Numbered from the stretch's first letter, positions 27,789 to 36,444 are shown. The stretch: 64,000 bases of DNA from JAVBMV01 sp031552145 (GCA_031552145.1 JAVBMV010000011.1:23916-87915), one strand, 5' to 3'. Notes: generated from the sequence alone by a model not told the origin. Program-made: numbers and translations.

Positions 27789-29087
27789 ATGTCCGAGACA
27801 CTGCTTATCAATGGGCGGGTGATCGATCCCGCCTCGAAGACCGATGGCGTGCGGCACATCGCCATCAAGGATGGACGGATCACCGAGCTCTCGCAGAGCC
27901 CCTTCGACGCGAAGCGCCTCTCGCAGGCGACCGTCATCGACGCCGCGGGAAAGCTGGTGCTGCCCGGCCTCGTCGACCTACATGTCCATCTGCGCGAGCC
28001 CGGCGAGGAGTACAAGGAGACGATCGTCTCTGGCACGGGCGCCGCGCTGGCGGGTGGCTTCACCGCCGTCGTCTCGATGCCCAACACCAAGCCGGTGAAT
28101 GACTGCGCCTCGATCACCGAGTACATCCTCAAGCGTGCGGGGGAGGCGGGCAAGGCGCGCGTCCATCCTGCGGGCGCCATCAGCAAGGGGCAGAAGGGCG
28201 AGGAGCTGGCCGAGATTGGCGAAATGGTGAGCGCGGGCTGCAAGGTCTTCACCGATGACGGCAAGCCCGTCACCAACGCCAAGCTGATGCGGCGCGTCCT
28301 CGAGTATGCGCAGGCCTTCGATGTGCCCGTGATGGTTCACGAGGAGGATCCTCAGCTCGCCGGGGGAGGCGCGATGCACGAAGGGACCGTCTCCACCAAG
28401 CTGGGGCTGCGCGGAATTCCGGCCCTCGCCGAGACGACGATGCTGGCGCGCGACCTGGGACTCCTCGAGCTGACGCGCGGCCGTCTCCACGTGGCTCATG
28501 TCAGCTGCGCCGGCTCGGTGGAGCTGATCCGGCAGGCCAAGGCAAAGGGGCTTCGCGTCACGGCCGAGGCGACGCCCCACCACTTCACGCTCACCGATCA
28601 GCTCGTCGACGAGAGCTGCTACGACACCAACACTCGGGTCAACCCGCCGCTGCGCGCGGAGAGCGACCGCAAGGCCGTCCTCCAGGGGTTGGCCGATGGC
28701 ACCCTCGACGCCATCGCGACCGATCACGCCCCTCACTCGCCCATCGAGAAGGATCTCGAGTACGATCGCGCCGCCTGCGGCCTCATCGGCCTCGAGACGG
28801 CGCTGCCGCTGGCGCTGGCGCAGGTGCGCGCCGGTGCTTTCGACCTGATGCGCATGGTGGAGCTCTTCACCACCGGCCCCTGCCGTGCGCTGAGCCTCCC
28901 GGGCGGCGCGCTCGCCGTGGGCGCGGAGGCGGATATCGCCATCGTCGCTCAGGACGAAGAATGGGTGGTCGACGTCGCGAAGTTGCGTTCAAAGAGCAGG
29001 AACACCCCCTTCGCCGGCCGAAAGATGCAGGGGCGCGTCAAGAAGACGCTGGTCGGCGGCAAGGTCCTCTTCAGCGACGAGGGCTAG
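27789..29087 (+). CDS. pyrC: Dihydroorotase
   Basis: A 432-residue class I dihydroorotase. The zinc-binding motif DLHVHLREPG is near residue 61, the carbamylated-lysine region is conserved, HVSC and EATPHHFTLT carry further ligands, and ATDHAPHSPIEK holds the catalytic Asp. It closes carbamoyl-aspartate to dihydroorotate in pyrimidine synthesis. The start follows GGAGG at ideal spacing. The hypothetical gene downstream begins ten bases after the stop. Confidence 0.95.
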   Translation: MSETLLINGRVIDPASKTDGVRHIAIKDGRITELSQSPFDAKRLSQATVIDAAGKLVLPGLVDLHVHLREPGEEYKETIVSGTGAALAGGFTAVVSMPNTKPVNDCASITEYILKRAGEAGKARVHPAGAISKGQKGEELAEIGEMVSAGCKVFTDDGKPVTNAKLMRRVLEYAQAFDVPVMVHEEDPQLAGGGAMHEGTVSTKLGLRGIPALAETTMLARDLGLLELTRGRLHVAHVSCAGSVELIRQAKAKGLRVTAEATPHHFTLTDQLVDESCYDTNTRVNPPLRAESDRKAVLQGLADGTLDAIATDHAPHSPIEKDLEYDRAACGLIGLETALPLALAQVRAGAFDLMRMVELFTTGPCRALSLPGGALAVGAEADIAIVAQDEEWVVDVAKLRSKSRNTPFAGRKMQGRVKKTLVGGKVLFSDEG

Positions 29088-29097
29088 GTTCAAGGAC

Positions 29098-29850
29098 ATG
29101 GAGCGGCCCGAAGGCGCCGAGTGCGGTGAGGTACCTGGCGTGAGCGGCGAGCAGCGCGTCGGCGACGTGCTGCTCGCGATCCTGGACGAGGCCGTGCAGT
29201 TCGCCGCGGCTCACGAGCTGCTCTCTGCCCGCCTGCTCACCGCCAAGAGAGCCTATATCGAGGCGACGGGAGAGGTCTTCGAGGAGGAGGCGCTCTTCGA
29301 GCCACGGCTGATCGCCTTTCTCGAGCAGTTCCTCTTCGAGGAGCGGCTCGACGAAGGGGTGGCGCCCGGGCTCGAGGTGGGCGCAACTCCGATGGCGTTC
29401 TATCTCTCGACCCGGCCGGCGCTCGCTCGTGAGAACCCCGCGCTGGCCGAAGGGCTGCTGCGCTCGCGCCACACGCTCTGGGAGGTGAAGAAGCTCAAGC
29501 GCTCTATCCTGCGGCTGCGCGATCTGCTCGGCGGCGGCGATCTCGAGATCGAGGAGGGCATCCCGCTTGGCCTCGAGAAGGGGACGCTGGTCGAGGCGCG
29601 CCTCGTCCCGACAGGCGATGATTGGCACTTCACCCGCGCGCTCGCCTTCCACCCAATGGCGGCGCGCAAGACGATCCTCGCTCGGCTCAAGCAGCTGAAG
29701 AAATCCTCGGGAGGAGTGCTCAGAGTCGATGCGCTGCTCGCGAGCTTGGCGCGCTGCAGGCTGAAGCTCGAGCGCTACCGCAAAGTGCCCCCCAAGCGGA
29801 TCTACGCCGAGCTCTCAGACGCGGAGCCGGAGCACGCGGCGGCGAAGTAG
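29098..29850 (+). CDS. Conserved-looking hypothetical, helical
   Basis: A 250-residue soluble protein I do not recognise. It is predominantly helical and acidic in the first half, with EVFEEEALFEPRLIAFLEQFLFEERL, separated by context, near residues 58-83. A central strand pair (PMAFYLSTRPAL) and a basic C-terminal third (KTILARLKQLKKSS, RCRLKLERYRKVPPKRIY) follow. It probably shares the pyrC transcript. A GTG at 29139 is an alternative start because the ATG has its AGGA only one base away. The last 36 bases overlap the convergent response-regulator gene. Confidence 0.6.
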   Translation: MERPEGAECGEVPGVSGEQRVGDVLLAILDEAVQFAAAHELLSARLLTAKRAYIEATGEVFEEEALFEPRLIAFLEQFLFEERLDEGVAPGLEVGATPMAFYLSTRPALARENPALAEGLLRSRHTLWEVKKLKRSILRLRDLLGGGDLEIEEGIPLGLEKGTLVEARLVPTGDDWHFTRALAFHPMAARKTILARLKQLKKSSGGVLRVDALLASLARCRLKLERYRKVPPKRIYAELSDAEPEHAAAK

Positions 29851-31221
29851 GTCGCGCAGCGAGCGCTCCACCTCGAGGGGGTGGTCGCTCATCTTCGCTA
29901 CGACCTCGCGCGGGGTAAGCCCCTGGCGCACCAGCACGGCGATCTCCTTGCTGTTGGGTGGGCCGAGCTGTTCGTAGAGCTGGTAGAGCTTGTCGTCGAT
30001 CTCGACGGCGGTAGCCTGCGCCATCAGCGTGTTGAGCGCGTCCTCCTCTGTGGCGTTCAGGGCGACGGCCGCCTCGTGCAGCAGCGCGCGTGTCTCTCCC
30101 GCCAGCTCGATGGGGCCGGGGAGCGCGTCGGGGAAATATTCGAGCTCTCCGGAGGAGAGCGCGATGAGCGGCGCCAGCGCGGCCTCGCCGGTGAGCGTGG
30201 TGGAGCCGATCGAGGCGTGCGCGCTGATGATCTGCCCCTGCTTGAGCGAGACCTTCACCGTCCAGAAGGAGTCGTGCGCTTCGAGCATTCCGTCCGAGCG
30301 TGCCAGCGCCATGCGGCGCAAGGTCCATTGGACCCCCACCTCCTCGACGCGGGCGGTGGCGTGCTCCTTGGTGATAATCGAGCCGAGGAAGGCGTCGCGC
30401 GGGGCGAGCAGCGCCCGCACGCGCGAGACGAGAAAGTCGAGCTTTCCGCCCTTGGCGATGTACTCCTGCGCGCCCGCCTTCCGCGCCTTCAACCCTTCGC
30501 TATAGTCCTCGTGGCAGGACATGAAGATGAGCGGCGTCTCCGCGATGCGATGATCGGCCCGCATCGTGCGCAGGAGCCCCCAGCCGTCGAGCTTTGGCAT
30601 GTTGAGATCGGCGATGACCAAGTCGGGGAGGTAGCGATAGAGCTGCTCCAACCCCTCGACGCCGTTGCTTCCCGAGACCACGGCGAAGCCCGACTTTTGC
30701 ACGATGAGCGAGAAGAGGCGCACCAGCGCGGGATCGTCGTCGACGAGCAGGATGCGGGAGCCGAGCGGCGGCAACTCCGGGATCTCCTCCCGCGGCGCTC
30801 GAGGTTCCTGTGGCACGACTGTCGGGGCCGCGGGCCTGGCCTCCGATGCGCTGCCGTTTGCGATCTCCTCCATCAGCTTGATGAGGCAAGCCGTAAACTC
30901 CGAGGAGTCCTCCTGCTCCGCCATCACGCGCGTGAAACCGGCGGGGACCGGCATCTGCAGTTTGGAGACGAGTACGACGGGCATCGAGGTGTAGCGCGGA
31001 TCGGTGCGCAGGAAGGCGACCTGTCGCATCGCCTCGTGGGGCGAAGGTTCGGCGAAGATGAGGATTAGATCCGCGTTGAAGCTGCTGGCCGACTCGATCA
31101 GGCGCAGCGGTACGGTCGACGCGGCGTTGATGACACCGCCCGCCGCCTGGAAGGCGCGCGCGATGTCGACCAACTTCGCTCTGTCGCCGCCGACAGCCAA
31201 TACGCGGTTTGCCTTGTTCAT
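29815..31221 (-). CDS. Two-receiver regulator with DUF4388-like output domain
   Basis: A 468-residue cytoplasmic protein. Residues 1-120 look like a degenerate receiver without the phospho-acceptor pattern (MNKANRVLAVGGDRAKLV, DLILIFAEP). Residues about 155-275 form a complete receiver (ILLVDDDPALV acidic pocket, ADLNMPKLDGWG acceptor Asp, MSCHED and the KAGAQEYIAKG lysine). The rest resembles the DUF4388 output domain common in myxobacterial regulators (GVQWTLRRMALARSDG, GQIISAHASIGS, LAPLIALSSGELEYF). No DNA-binding domain is visible. Last gene of the minus-strand operon that starts with a kinase. Confidence 0.75.
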   Translation of the reverse strand: MNKANRVLAVGGDRAKLVDIARAFQAAGGVINAASTVPLRLIESASSFNADLILIFAEPSPHEAMRQVAFLRTDPRYTSMPVVLVSKLQMPVPAGFTRVMAEQEDSSEFTACLIKLMEEIANGSASEARPAAPTVVPQEPRAPREEIPELPPLGSRILLVDDDPALVRLFSLIVQKSGFAVVSGSNGVEGLEQLYRYLPDLVIADLNMPKLDGWGLLRTMRADHRIAETPLIFMSCHEDYSEGLKARKAGAQEYIAKGGKLDFLVSRVRALLAPRDAFLGSIITKEHATARVEEVGVQWTLRRMALARSDGMLEAHDSFWTVKVSLKQGQIISAHASIGSTTLTGEAALAPLIALSSGELEYFPDALPGPIELAGETRALLHEAAVALNATEEDALNTLMAQATAVEIDDKLYQLYEQLGPPNSKEIAVLVRQGLTPREVVAKMSDHPLEVERSLRDLLRRRVLRLRV

Positions 31222-31255
31222 ATCTTTTCCTGGCGGATGGGCGCGTCGGCTGCTG

Positions 31256-31714
31256 CTACGTGTAGTAGCGGTAGAGGACCTCGGCGATCATGGCCGGCTT
31301 CGACTGATTCTCGACCTCTATCGTTGCCTCGACGACGAAGGTAAAGCCATTTTCTAGCGGCTCGGCGCCTAAGACCTTGGCGCTCATGCGCACGCGCGAT
31401 GGAATGGGGACGGGGCCGGGGAAGCGTACCTTGTTGGCGCCATAGTTGATGACCAGCCTCGCGCCAGTCAGCTCGATCAGCTCCCAGAAGCAGGCGGGCA
31501 CCAGCCCCAGGGTGAAGTAGCCGTGGGCGATCGTGCGGCGGAAGGGCGATTCGCGCGCGGCGCGCTCCGGATCAGTGTGGATCCACTGTCGGTCCAGCGT
31601 GGCCTCGGCGAACTGATTCACCCGCTCTTGGGTGATCTCCTGCCACTCGGTCGTCCCCAGAGAGGTGCCAATGAGTGACGGCCCCTCCTCAACGGGCAAT
31701 TTCATGATGGCCAT
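31256..31714 (-). CDS. MaoC/NodN-like hot-dog hydratase
   Basis: A 152-residue single hot-dog domain protein. The hydratase signature is present: FAEATLDRQWIHTDPERA followed by IAHGYFTLGLVP, giving the catalytic Asp/His pair, and NYGANKVRFPGPVPIPSRV. Such enzymes hydrate enoyl-CoA. Start at MAIMKLPVEEG by family length; the in-frame start at 31762 is possible. Lies 34 bases upstream of the regulator gene and downstream of prmC. Confidence 0.88.
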   Translation of the reverse strand: MAIMKLPVEEGPSLIGTSLGTTEWQEITQERVNQFAEATLDRQWIHTDPERAARESPFRRTIAHGYFTLGLVPACFWELIELTGARLVINYGANKVRFPGPVPIPSRVRMSAKVLGAEPLENGFTFVVEATIEVENQSKPAMIAEVLYRYYT

Positions 31715-31825
31715 GTCGTGCTCGTCACGTGTGGGCGCCCGCTGGCGCCACCTGCTCGGCAAACCAGAGCTGTTGGTTCAGAGCCGTAAGTCTCTCCACT
31801 TTCCGCTGGACCACAAGCCAAAAAC

Positions 31826-32695
31826 TCAGGGTCTCCTCGCGATAGCCATCCGATCCAGTCCGGCCAGATCTCTCTCGATGCGCGCATGATCGAGACCATG
31901 GATCCGCATCAATTCCAAAAGATCGCTGCCCTGCTCGTCGCCAATCTCCAAGAGTAGGTGCCCGCCCGGGCGCAAGAGGCGCGGCGCGCGCTCGACGATC
32001 CTCCGAATGAGCGCGAGCCCGTCGGCCCCGCCGTCGAGCGCCAGCCGCGGCTCGCATCGCACCTCCGGGGGGAGGGAGGGGAGGAGCGCGCTGGCGATAT
32101 AGGGGGGATTGGCTATCAGCAGATCGAAGGGGGGGGCCGCAGAGGCCAGAGTCGCAAGAGGCGCGTCGAGATCGCCTTGAAGAAAAGTGACGCGCTCCGC
32201 GGCGCCGAGCGCCGCCGCGTTCTCTCTCGCTACCACCAGCGCGTCGGGCGAGAGGTCGGTGGCGATGAGACAGGTGTTGGCGCGCTCCGCGGCCAGGGTA
32301 ATCGAGATGCAGCCAGAACCGGCACAGAGCTCCAGCACGCGCGCCCCGCCATCGCTTGGGATGAGCTCCAACACGCGCTCGACCAGCAGCTCGGTCTCGG
32401 GGCGAGGCACTAATACGCGCTCATCCACCTTGAACCTACGCCCATAGAAGTCGCGGCTTCCGATGACGTACCAGACCGACGCTCCGGCGACCCGGCGCTC
32501 GATCAGGGCCCGGAAGGCAGTCAGCTCACGCGCCTCCAGTGGCCGATCCAGATCGATGTAGAGCCGGACGCGGTCGCACCCTAGGGCATGGCTCAGGAGC
32601 AGCTCCGCCGAGAGCCGTGGCGCATCCAGTTCCTTCTTGCCGAAATAATTTGTAGTCCAAGTAAGAATCCGCCCGATGGTCCACTGTTCGGCCAT
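31826..32695 (-). CDS. prmC: Release factor glutamine methyltransferase
   Basis: A 289-residue SAM-dependent methyltransferase (PrmC/HemK). The N-terminal helical domain binds the release factor. The SAM loop is VLELCAGSGCISI near residue 118 and the catalytic NPPY motif (LIANPPYIAS) is near residue 197. It methylates the GGQ glutamine of RF1 and RF2, both encoded in this window (prfA at 36445, prfB at 21483). In most genomes prmC adjoins prfA; here they are 3.7 kb apart in separate operons. It starts three bases after the DnaC-like gene. Confidence 0.95.
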   Translation of the reverse strand: MAEQWTIGRILTWTTNYFGKKELDAPRLSAELLLSHALGCDRVRLYIDLDRPLEARELTAFRALIERRVAGASVWYVIGSRDFYGRRFKVDERVLVPRPETELLVERVLELIPSDGGARVLELCAGSGCISITLAAERANTCLIATDLSPDALVVARENAAALGAAERVTFLQGDLDAPLATLASAAPPFDLLIANPPYIASALLPSLPPEVRCEPRLALDGGADGLALIRRIVERAPRLLRPGGHLLLEIGDEQGSDLLELMRIHGLDHARIERDLAGLDRMAIARRP

Positions 32696-32698
32696 GGC

Positions 32699-33562
32699 TC
32701 AGCGCCGCCCCTTCTGCGCCGCGCCCGCTTCGCTCCCTTGCCTGCGCCGGTGATCGGGGGTCGAGAGCGGGAGCTGCACAAAGTGGCACATCTCCTGGAG
32801 GCGCGACCAGATCCGCTCGCCCACACGACCCTTCAAGTGTTTGCCCTCGGCGGGCTCGATCCCGAAGGAGGAGTAGCCGTCCGAGGCCTGCTCCTCTCCG
32901 AAGAGGAGATAGTTGGTGGCGATGAGGGTTGTACGGTTCGAGTTGTAGCGGCGCGCGATCAGCTCGTCGAGCGTGTCGAGCTCGAAGGGGCTACCCTTGC
33001 CCTTGCCAAGCTCGTCGATCGCCAGGATCTCGGCGTCGACGAGCGGCTGGATGACGTCGAGGCCGCTGCGTCCTTGGGCAAAGCCGTGCCGGATCTCGGC
33101 GAAGAGGAAGGAGATCTCCACATAGCGCGCCGTCGCCCCCATCTCGAGGGTCAGGTGGCGCAGCGCCGCGCAGAGCAAGTGGGTCTTGCCCGTGCCCACG
33201 GGGCCCGAGAGGACGAAGCCGCGCGTCGGCTTTCCCTTTTCGTATCGATGGGCCGTGGTCATGGCGACGTCGCGCGCCCGTGCTTGCTCCTCGTTGCTCG
33301 GCACCAGCGCCTCGAAGGTGAGGCCCGCGCGCGCGGGGAGCCTTGCGGCGTTGAAGCATGCGAGCCGTGCCAATCGTCGCTGACAGTGACAGCTTCGCGC
33401 CGTCGCGTAGCCCCGCTCATCCTCGATGAAGAGGTGCCCCGCGCCCAGGCACTCGCCGCAGCTCTCGCTGCAGGGGCAGAGGCGGGCCAGGGCGTGTTCG
33501 CCGGTGCGGTCGAAGAGGAATCCCGTGCCGCGGCACTGGGCGCATGCGGCTCTCTTGCTCAT
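32699..33562 (-). CDS. DnaC/IstB-like AAA+ helicase loader with zinc-finger N-terminus
   Basis: A 287-residue protein. Residues 1-60 contain four Cys pairs (CAQC, CPC..CGEC, CHC), resembling a DnaJ-type or DnaC-associated zinc region. The AAA+ core follows: P-loop GPVGTGKTH near residue 116, Walker B ILAIDELGKG, arginine-containing RRYNSNRTTLIATNY. This is the DnaC/phage-loader pattern rather than an IS21 IstB, since no transposase is near. It probably loads DnaB. The ATG overlaps the stop of the small gene upstream (ATGA). Confidence 0.85.
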   Translation of the reverse strand: MSKRAACAQCRGTGFLFDRTGEHALARLCPCSESCGECLGAGHLFIEDERGYATARSCHCQRRLARLACFNAARLPARAGLTFEALVPSNEEQARARDVAMTTAHRYEKGKPTRGFVLSGPVGTGKTHLLCAALRHLTLEMGATARYVEISFLFAEIRHGFAQGRSGLDVIQPLVDAEILAIDELGKGKGSPFELDTLDELIARRYNSNRTTLIATNYLLFGEEQASDGYSSFGIEPAEGKHLKGRVGERIWSRLQEMCHFVQLPLSTPDHRRRQGSEAGAAQKGRR

Positions 33563-33900
33563 TGTTTCTCGCTCTCCCGGGTCGGCTCGGCGCCCGTTTC
33601 GCCCTCTGCGTTCCCCGCGCCCGCCGTGAGGCGGAGGTGGCGCTTCATCTCGGCCGCGACGGCCCGCTTGCACGACGCCAGTGTCCTGAGCGCGCTCCGC
33701 CCCGCGGCGGTGTCGCGCTCGCGCTCTTTCAATGTTCGCTCCACGGCGGCGCGCAGCACCTCGAAGGGCACGCCCGCGTCGTGCCAGCGCTTCACCGCCG
33801 CCGTGTCATTGGGCGAGAGCGCGAGCCCGTCGCCGCGCAGCGCGAGAAAGAGCGCGCTGGCGCGCTCGAGGTAGGAGGCGTCGTCGGGAAGAAGGGTCAT
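33559..33900 (-). CDS. Small partner of DnaC-like loader
   Basis: A 113-residue basic, helical protein of unknown family. Features: LSPNDTAAVKRWHDAGVP near residue 28, with a helix rich in Arg/Glu after it, and a Glu/Thr-rich tail. The stop overlaps the loader start by ATGA, and only one base separates it from the kinase stop. The gene order (short gene, then AAA+ loader) resembles phage replication modules in which a small DnaD/O-like protein precedes the loader; I infer a replication-partner role, not shown by homology. Confidence 0.6.
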   Translation of the reverse strand: MTLLPDDASYLERASALFLALRGDGLALSPNDTAAVKRWHDAGVPFEVLRAAVERTLKERERDTAAGRSALRTLASCKRAVAAEMKRHLRLTAGAGNAEGETGAEPTRESEKQ

Positions 33901-33901
33901 T

Positions 33902-34978
33902 CTACTCCTGGAGCTGGTCCGCCACCTCTTCGGCGGTCTGGAAGCGCCAGGCCGGGTCCTTGTTTAGCAGCCTATGGGTGACCCGCGCGAGAGGCTTGTC
34001 CACCTCGGGGTCTAAGTCCCAGAGCAGGGGAGGGTCATCCTCGATGAGCATGTGGGCCACCTCGGAGGGCGTCTTGCCGTCGAATGGCGCCCGTCCCGAG
34101 AGAAGCTCGTAGAGCGTCGCGCCCAGCGAGAAGAGGTCGGTGCGACCATCCACCGGCTCTCCGAGCGCCTGCTCCGGCGCCATGTAGCGCCAGGTGCCGA
34201 TGATCTTGCCCCGCTCCGAAAGCGCTTCGCCCTCGTTGGCCAGAAAGCGCGCCAGGCCGAAGTCGAGCAGACGGACGCGCCGCTCCGAGTCGACGATGAT
34301 GTTCGAGGGCTTCAAGTCCCGATGGACCAAGCCGCGCGAATGGACATAGGCGAGCGCGCCGCAGATCTGCAACACCGCCTCCTTGATCCGCGCGATGCGC
34401 TCCGGCTCGCGCAGAAAGGCCGGCGGCGCGGTAAGGGCGCGCTCGGTCGCGGCCGGCTCGTCCGGTTCGTTCCGCTCTCGCCACGCCGTCATCCCTGGCA
34501 TGGAGAGCGCCTTGTCGAGTGAGAGCGTGTTGCACCAGCCTGTGTCGCTCTCCTCGGCGAAGCGGTGCATGTCGAAGAGTTGGAATGGATCGAGCGGCTC
34601 CAGCAGCTCCCCTGCGCCGCCCGAGCCAGCGGTGGCCGCGAGGGTGGAGGGGCTCCCCGCGAAGGCCTTCGGCAAAGCCGGCGAGAAGTGCTCTCTCAGG
34701 TTCAGGCCGTCGATCAGCTCCATGGCCAGAAAGCAGGTGCCGCTCGAGATGCCGGCGTCGAGGATCTGGACGATGTTAGGGTGGGAGAGCTCCGCGAGCG
34801 CCTCGCACTCGATGAGGAAGCGCGAGGTCGTGGTGGGCCCCAGCTTCGGTCCCGAGGGCAGGAGCTTCAGCGCCACGGGCGCTAGGGTGCGCTGGTCGGT
34901 CGCGCGATAGACCTGGCCCAAGCTGCCGGTACCGATCAGCTCCTGCAGCACATAGGGACCGATGACCCGAGAAGGCAT
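33902..34978 (-). CDS. Hanks-type serine/threonine kinase with a large insert
   Basis: A 358-residue soluble kinase with no membrane segment. Gly-loop IGTGSLGQVYRA, Lys in VALKLL, catalytic loop HRDLKPSN, DFG in LLDFGLARF, and YMAPEQAL are all intact, so activity is expected. Between the hinge (MELIDGLNLREHF) and the alphaE helix (AVLQICGALAYVHSRG) there are about 95 extra residues, with a PSTLAATAGSGG-like linker and a hydrophobic/acidic stretch. This insert is not part of the normal kinase fold. It is the first gene of the replication/termination operon that runs to 29815, separated by one base from the next gene. Confidence 0.9.
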   Translation of the reverse strand: MPSRVIGPYVLQELIGTGSLGQVYRATDQRTLAPVALKLLPSGPKLGPTTTSRFLIECEALAELSHPNIVQILDAGISSGTCFLAMELIDGLNLREHFSPALPKAFAGSPSTLAATAGSGGAGELLEPLDPFQLFDMHRFAEESDTGWCNTLSLDKALSMPGMTAWRERNEPDEPAATERALTAPPAFLREPERIARIKEAVLQICGALAYVHSRGLVHRDLKPSNIIVDSERRVRLLDFGLARFLANEGEALSERGKIIGTWRYMAPEQALGEPVDGRTDLFSLGATLYELLSGRAPFDGKTPSEVAHMLIEDDPPLLWDLDPEVDKPLARVTHRLLNKDPAWRFQTAEEVADQLQE

Positions 34979-35058
34979 GGTGAAGCGACTCTACCGGAGC
35001 CGCTCCGAGGGGTCCATCGTCGCCTGGCCCGGCGCGCGACATGGTTCGAAGAACACCC

Positions 35059-35087
35059 TTGACGCGGCCTGCCCCAAAGGGCTAAAC
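35059..35087 (+). promoter_or_regulatory. Sigma-70-like promoter for tRNA-Leu
   Basis: TTGACG followed after 17 bases by CTAAAC (or after 18 by TAAACG), about 50 bases upstream of tRNA-Leu. Found by eye; the -10 is weak. Confidence 0.4.
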
Positions 35088-35133
35088 GGTTCCGCCTTCC
35101 AACGCGGCGCCTTGGGTGCGGCGGCGGAGGAAC

Positions 35134-35217
35134 GCCCAGGTGGTGGAATTGGTAGACACGCTAGATTCAGGGTCTAGTGGTCGCAAGGCCATGGAGGTTC
35201 GAGTCCTCTCCTGGGCA
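35134..35217 (+). tRNA. tRNA-Leu (CAG)
   Basis: The acceptor pair GCCCAGG/CCTGGGC, D-loop TGGTAGACACG, anticodon stem-loop CTAGA-TTCAGGG-TCTAG, a long variable arm typical of class II Leu tRNAs, and the T-loop GGTTCGAGTCC are all present. The anticodon is CAG, reading CTG. The discriminator base is A and CCA is not encoded. A strong terminator begins two bases after the gene. Confidence 0.97.
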
Positions 35218-35218
35218 T

Positions 35219-35256
35219 GAGGTGGCCGGAATAATTTTCGGCCACCTCTTTTTTTT
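35219..35256 (+). terminator. Intrinsic terminator after tRNA-Leu
   Basis: A 10-bp perfect stem, GAGGTGGCCG/CGGCCACCTC, 10-base loop, followed by eight T residues. Confidence 0.93.
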
Positions 35257-35313
35257 ACGTATGCCTTTTGTCGTATCCTTCACTTGTTCGAACCCATGAA
35301 CGAGGAGTCCGCG

Positions 35314-36102
35314 ATGAAACGAAGCCTTTCTTCGATCGTATCGTCTCTCGCCCTGCTGGGCCTCTGTGCCATGATGGCGGGGAGTGCCTGGGCACAGGAT
35401 GAGCGCGCGGTGGCGGAGCCCACTCCCGAGGAGTATGCCGAGGCCAAAGCCGTACTCACCGACTACCTCGACACGCTGGTGAAGGCCTCGAAGGGGCAGC
35501 CCAGGAAGCCGAAGGTCGCGGAGGTGAGCAAGAAGCTGATGGGCGCCAAGCGCCTCATCCATCCCAAGACGCTCGAGGTGATCGCCGACCAGGAGAAGCG
35601 CAAGGTCGTCGCTAGCCCGCTCGCCGTCTGGCACCACGCCAAGGCCGACTACTGGCTCACCAGCTATGAGTTTGGCTCCTCTCAGAATGGCCCCCTTGGC
35701 ACAATCCTCTTCGAGGTGAAGGAGAAGAACTGGCGCGTCCAGGAGGGCGGCGAGGATGGCGAGTACGAGACCTCCAACTACATGCTAGGGCGTCAAAAAG
35801 GTAAGTGGTACGTCGCCGACAAGCGGCGCAACGGCACTTTCCTCAAGTCCGCCATCCTCCTCGGCTACCGCGGCTACTTCGACGGAGACGAGAAGAAGCC
35901 AGAGGCAGAGCAGCCCGCCGCTCCCGCCGCCGCGCCGGTGCCGGTTCCCGTCTTCGTCGATCCCTCCACGGTCAAGGACGCCCAGGAGAATGCCGCTCCC
36001 GAAGTGAAGGAGAGCGAGAAGGGGGCCAAGGACGAAGCTGCCCCCGAGCCGGACGCGGGAGAGCAGCAGCCCAAGCGCGGGCCACTGCGCAAAGGCAACT
36101 AG
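35314..36102 (+). CDS. Secreted hypothetical protein with charged tail
   Basis: A 262-residue exported protein of unknown family. The signal peptide ends around MAGSAWAQ (cleavage near residue 29). The mature domain to about residue 175 includes ADYWLTSYEFGSSQNGPLG and EVKEKNWRVQEGG, mixed alpha/beta. A Pro/Ala-rich linker (PAAPAAAPVPVPV) and a Glu/Lys-rich tail follow, suggesting a wall- or membrane-spanning disordered segment. ATG 35314 has GAGGAG seven bases upstream. An upstream TTG frame would push the signal peptide inward. Ends at a strong terminator. Confidence 0.7.
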   Translation: MKRSLSSIVSSLALLGLCAMMAGSAWAQDERAVAEPTPEEYAEAKAVLTDYLDTLVKASKGQPRKPKVAEVSKKLMGAKRLIHPKTLEVIADQEKRKVVASPLAVWHHAKADYWLTSYEFGSSQNGPLGTILFEVKEKNWRVQEGGEDGEYETSNYMLGRQKGKWYVADKRRNGTFLKSAILLGYRGYFDGDEKKPEAEQPAAPAAAPVPVPVFVDPSTVKDAQENAAPEVKESEKGAKDEAAPEPDAGEQQPKRGPLRKGN

Positions 36103-36123
36103 CGCCGCGGCATTCAGAATCTC

Positions 36124-36154
36124 GAGGCCCGCCCCTGGCGGGCCTCATTTTTTT
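36124..36154 (+). terminator. Intrinsic terminator after secreted protein gene
   Basis: Stem GAGGCCCGC/GCGGGCCTC with a five-base loop and an A-T7 tail. It also lies just downstream of the convergent small lipoprotein gene, but lacks a T-run in that direction. Confidence 0.9.
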
Positions 36155-36161
36155 GGAGGAA

Positions 36162-36404
36162 CTACTGCTGGATCGAGGCGTCTGTCCCTTCGGCGCCTGG
36201 AGGGGGCTTCAGAAATTTGTGCAGGGGAGAACCGGGATCGAGCGCAGGGTTTTCGCGCCTGAGCTTCAAGGGGAGACCAGAGTCTCCGTGCCACATGTCC
36301 TGCTGGGTCTGCGCGGGCGCCGGCATGGGTGCTGCTTTCTTTTCGCTTTTAGGGCATGCGGCGAGCGAGAGGAGGGCGGCTAGAAGAAAAAGAGTTCGGG
36401 TCAT
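36162..36404 (-). CDS. Small lipoprotein
   Basis: An 80-residue lipoprotein with a clear signal (MTRTLFLLAALLSLAAC) and a short polar, Pro/Gln-rich mature part ending in QQ. The ATG at 36404 has a perfect GGAGGTGA site. No recognisable family. It is the last gene of the dnaK-like/J-domain/prfA operon, 40 bases after prfA. Confidence 0.7.
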   Translation of the reverse strand: MTRTLFLLAALLSLAACPKSEKKAAPMPAPAQTQQDMWHGDSGLPLKLRRENPALDPGSPLHKFLKPPPGAEGTDASIQQ

Positions 36405-36444
36405 CGGGTCACCTCCGTCGCCGCCTGGGCGGCGCACTTCGAGT

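Noticed and set aside
32699..33562. IstB transposition helper of an IS21-type element
   Set aside because: There is no IstA-like transposase, inverted repeat or target duplication around it; the neighbours are core genes and the zinc-finger head is not IstB-like.
33559..34978. Toxin-antitoxin-like small gene plus kinase (HipA-type)
   Set aside because: The kinase has Hanks motifs (HRDLKPSN, DFG, APE), not HipA features, and the small protein has no antitoxin DNA-binding pattern.
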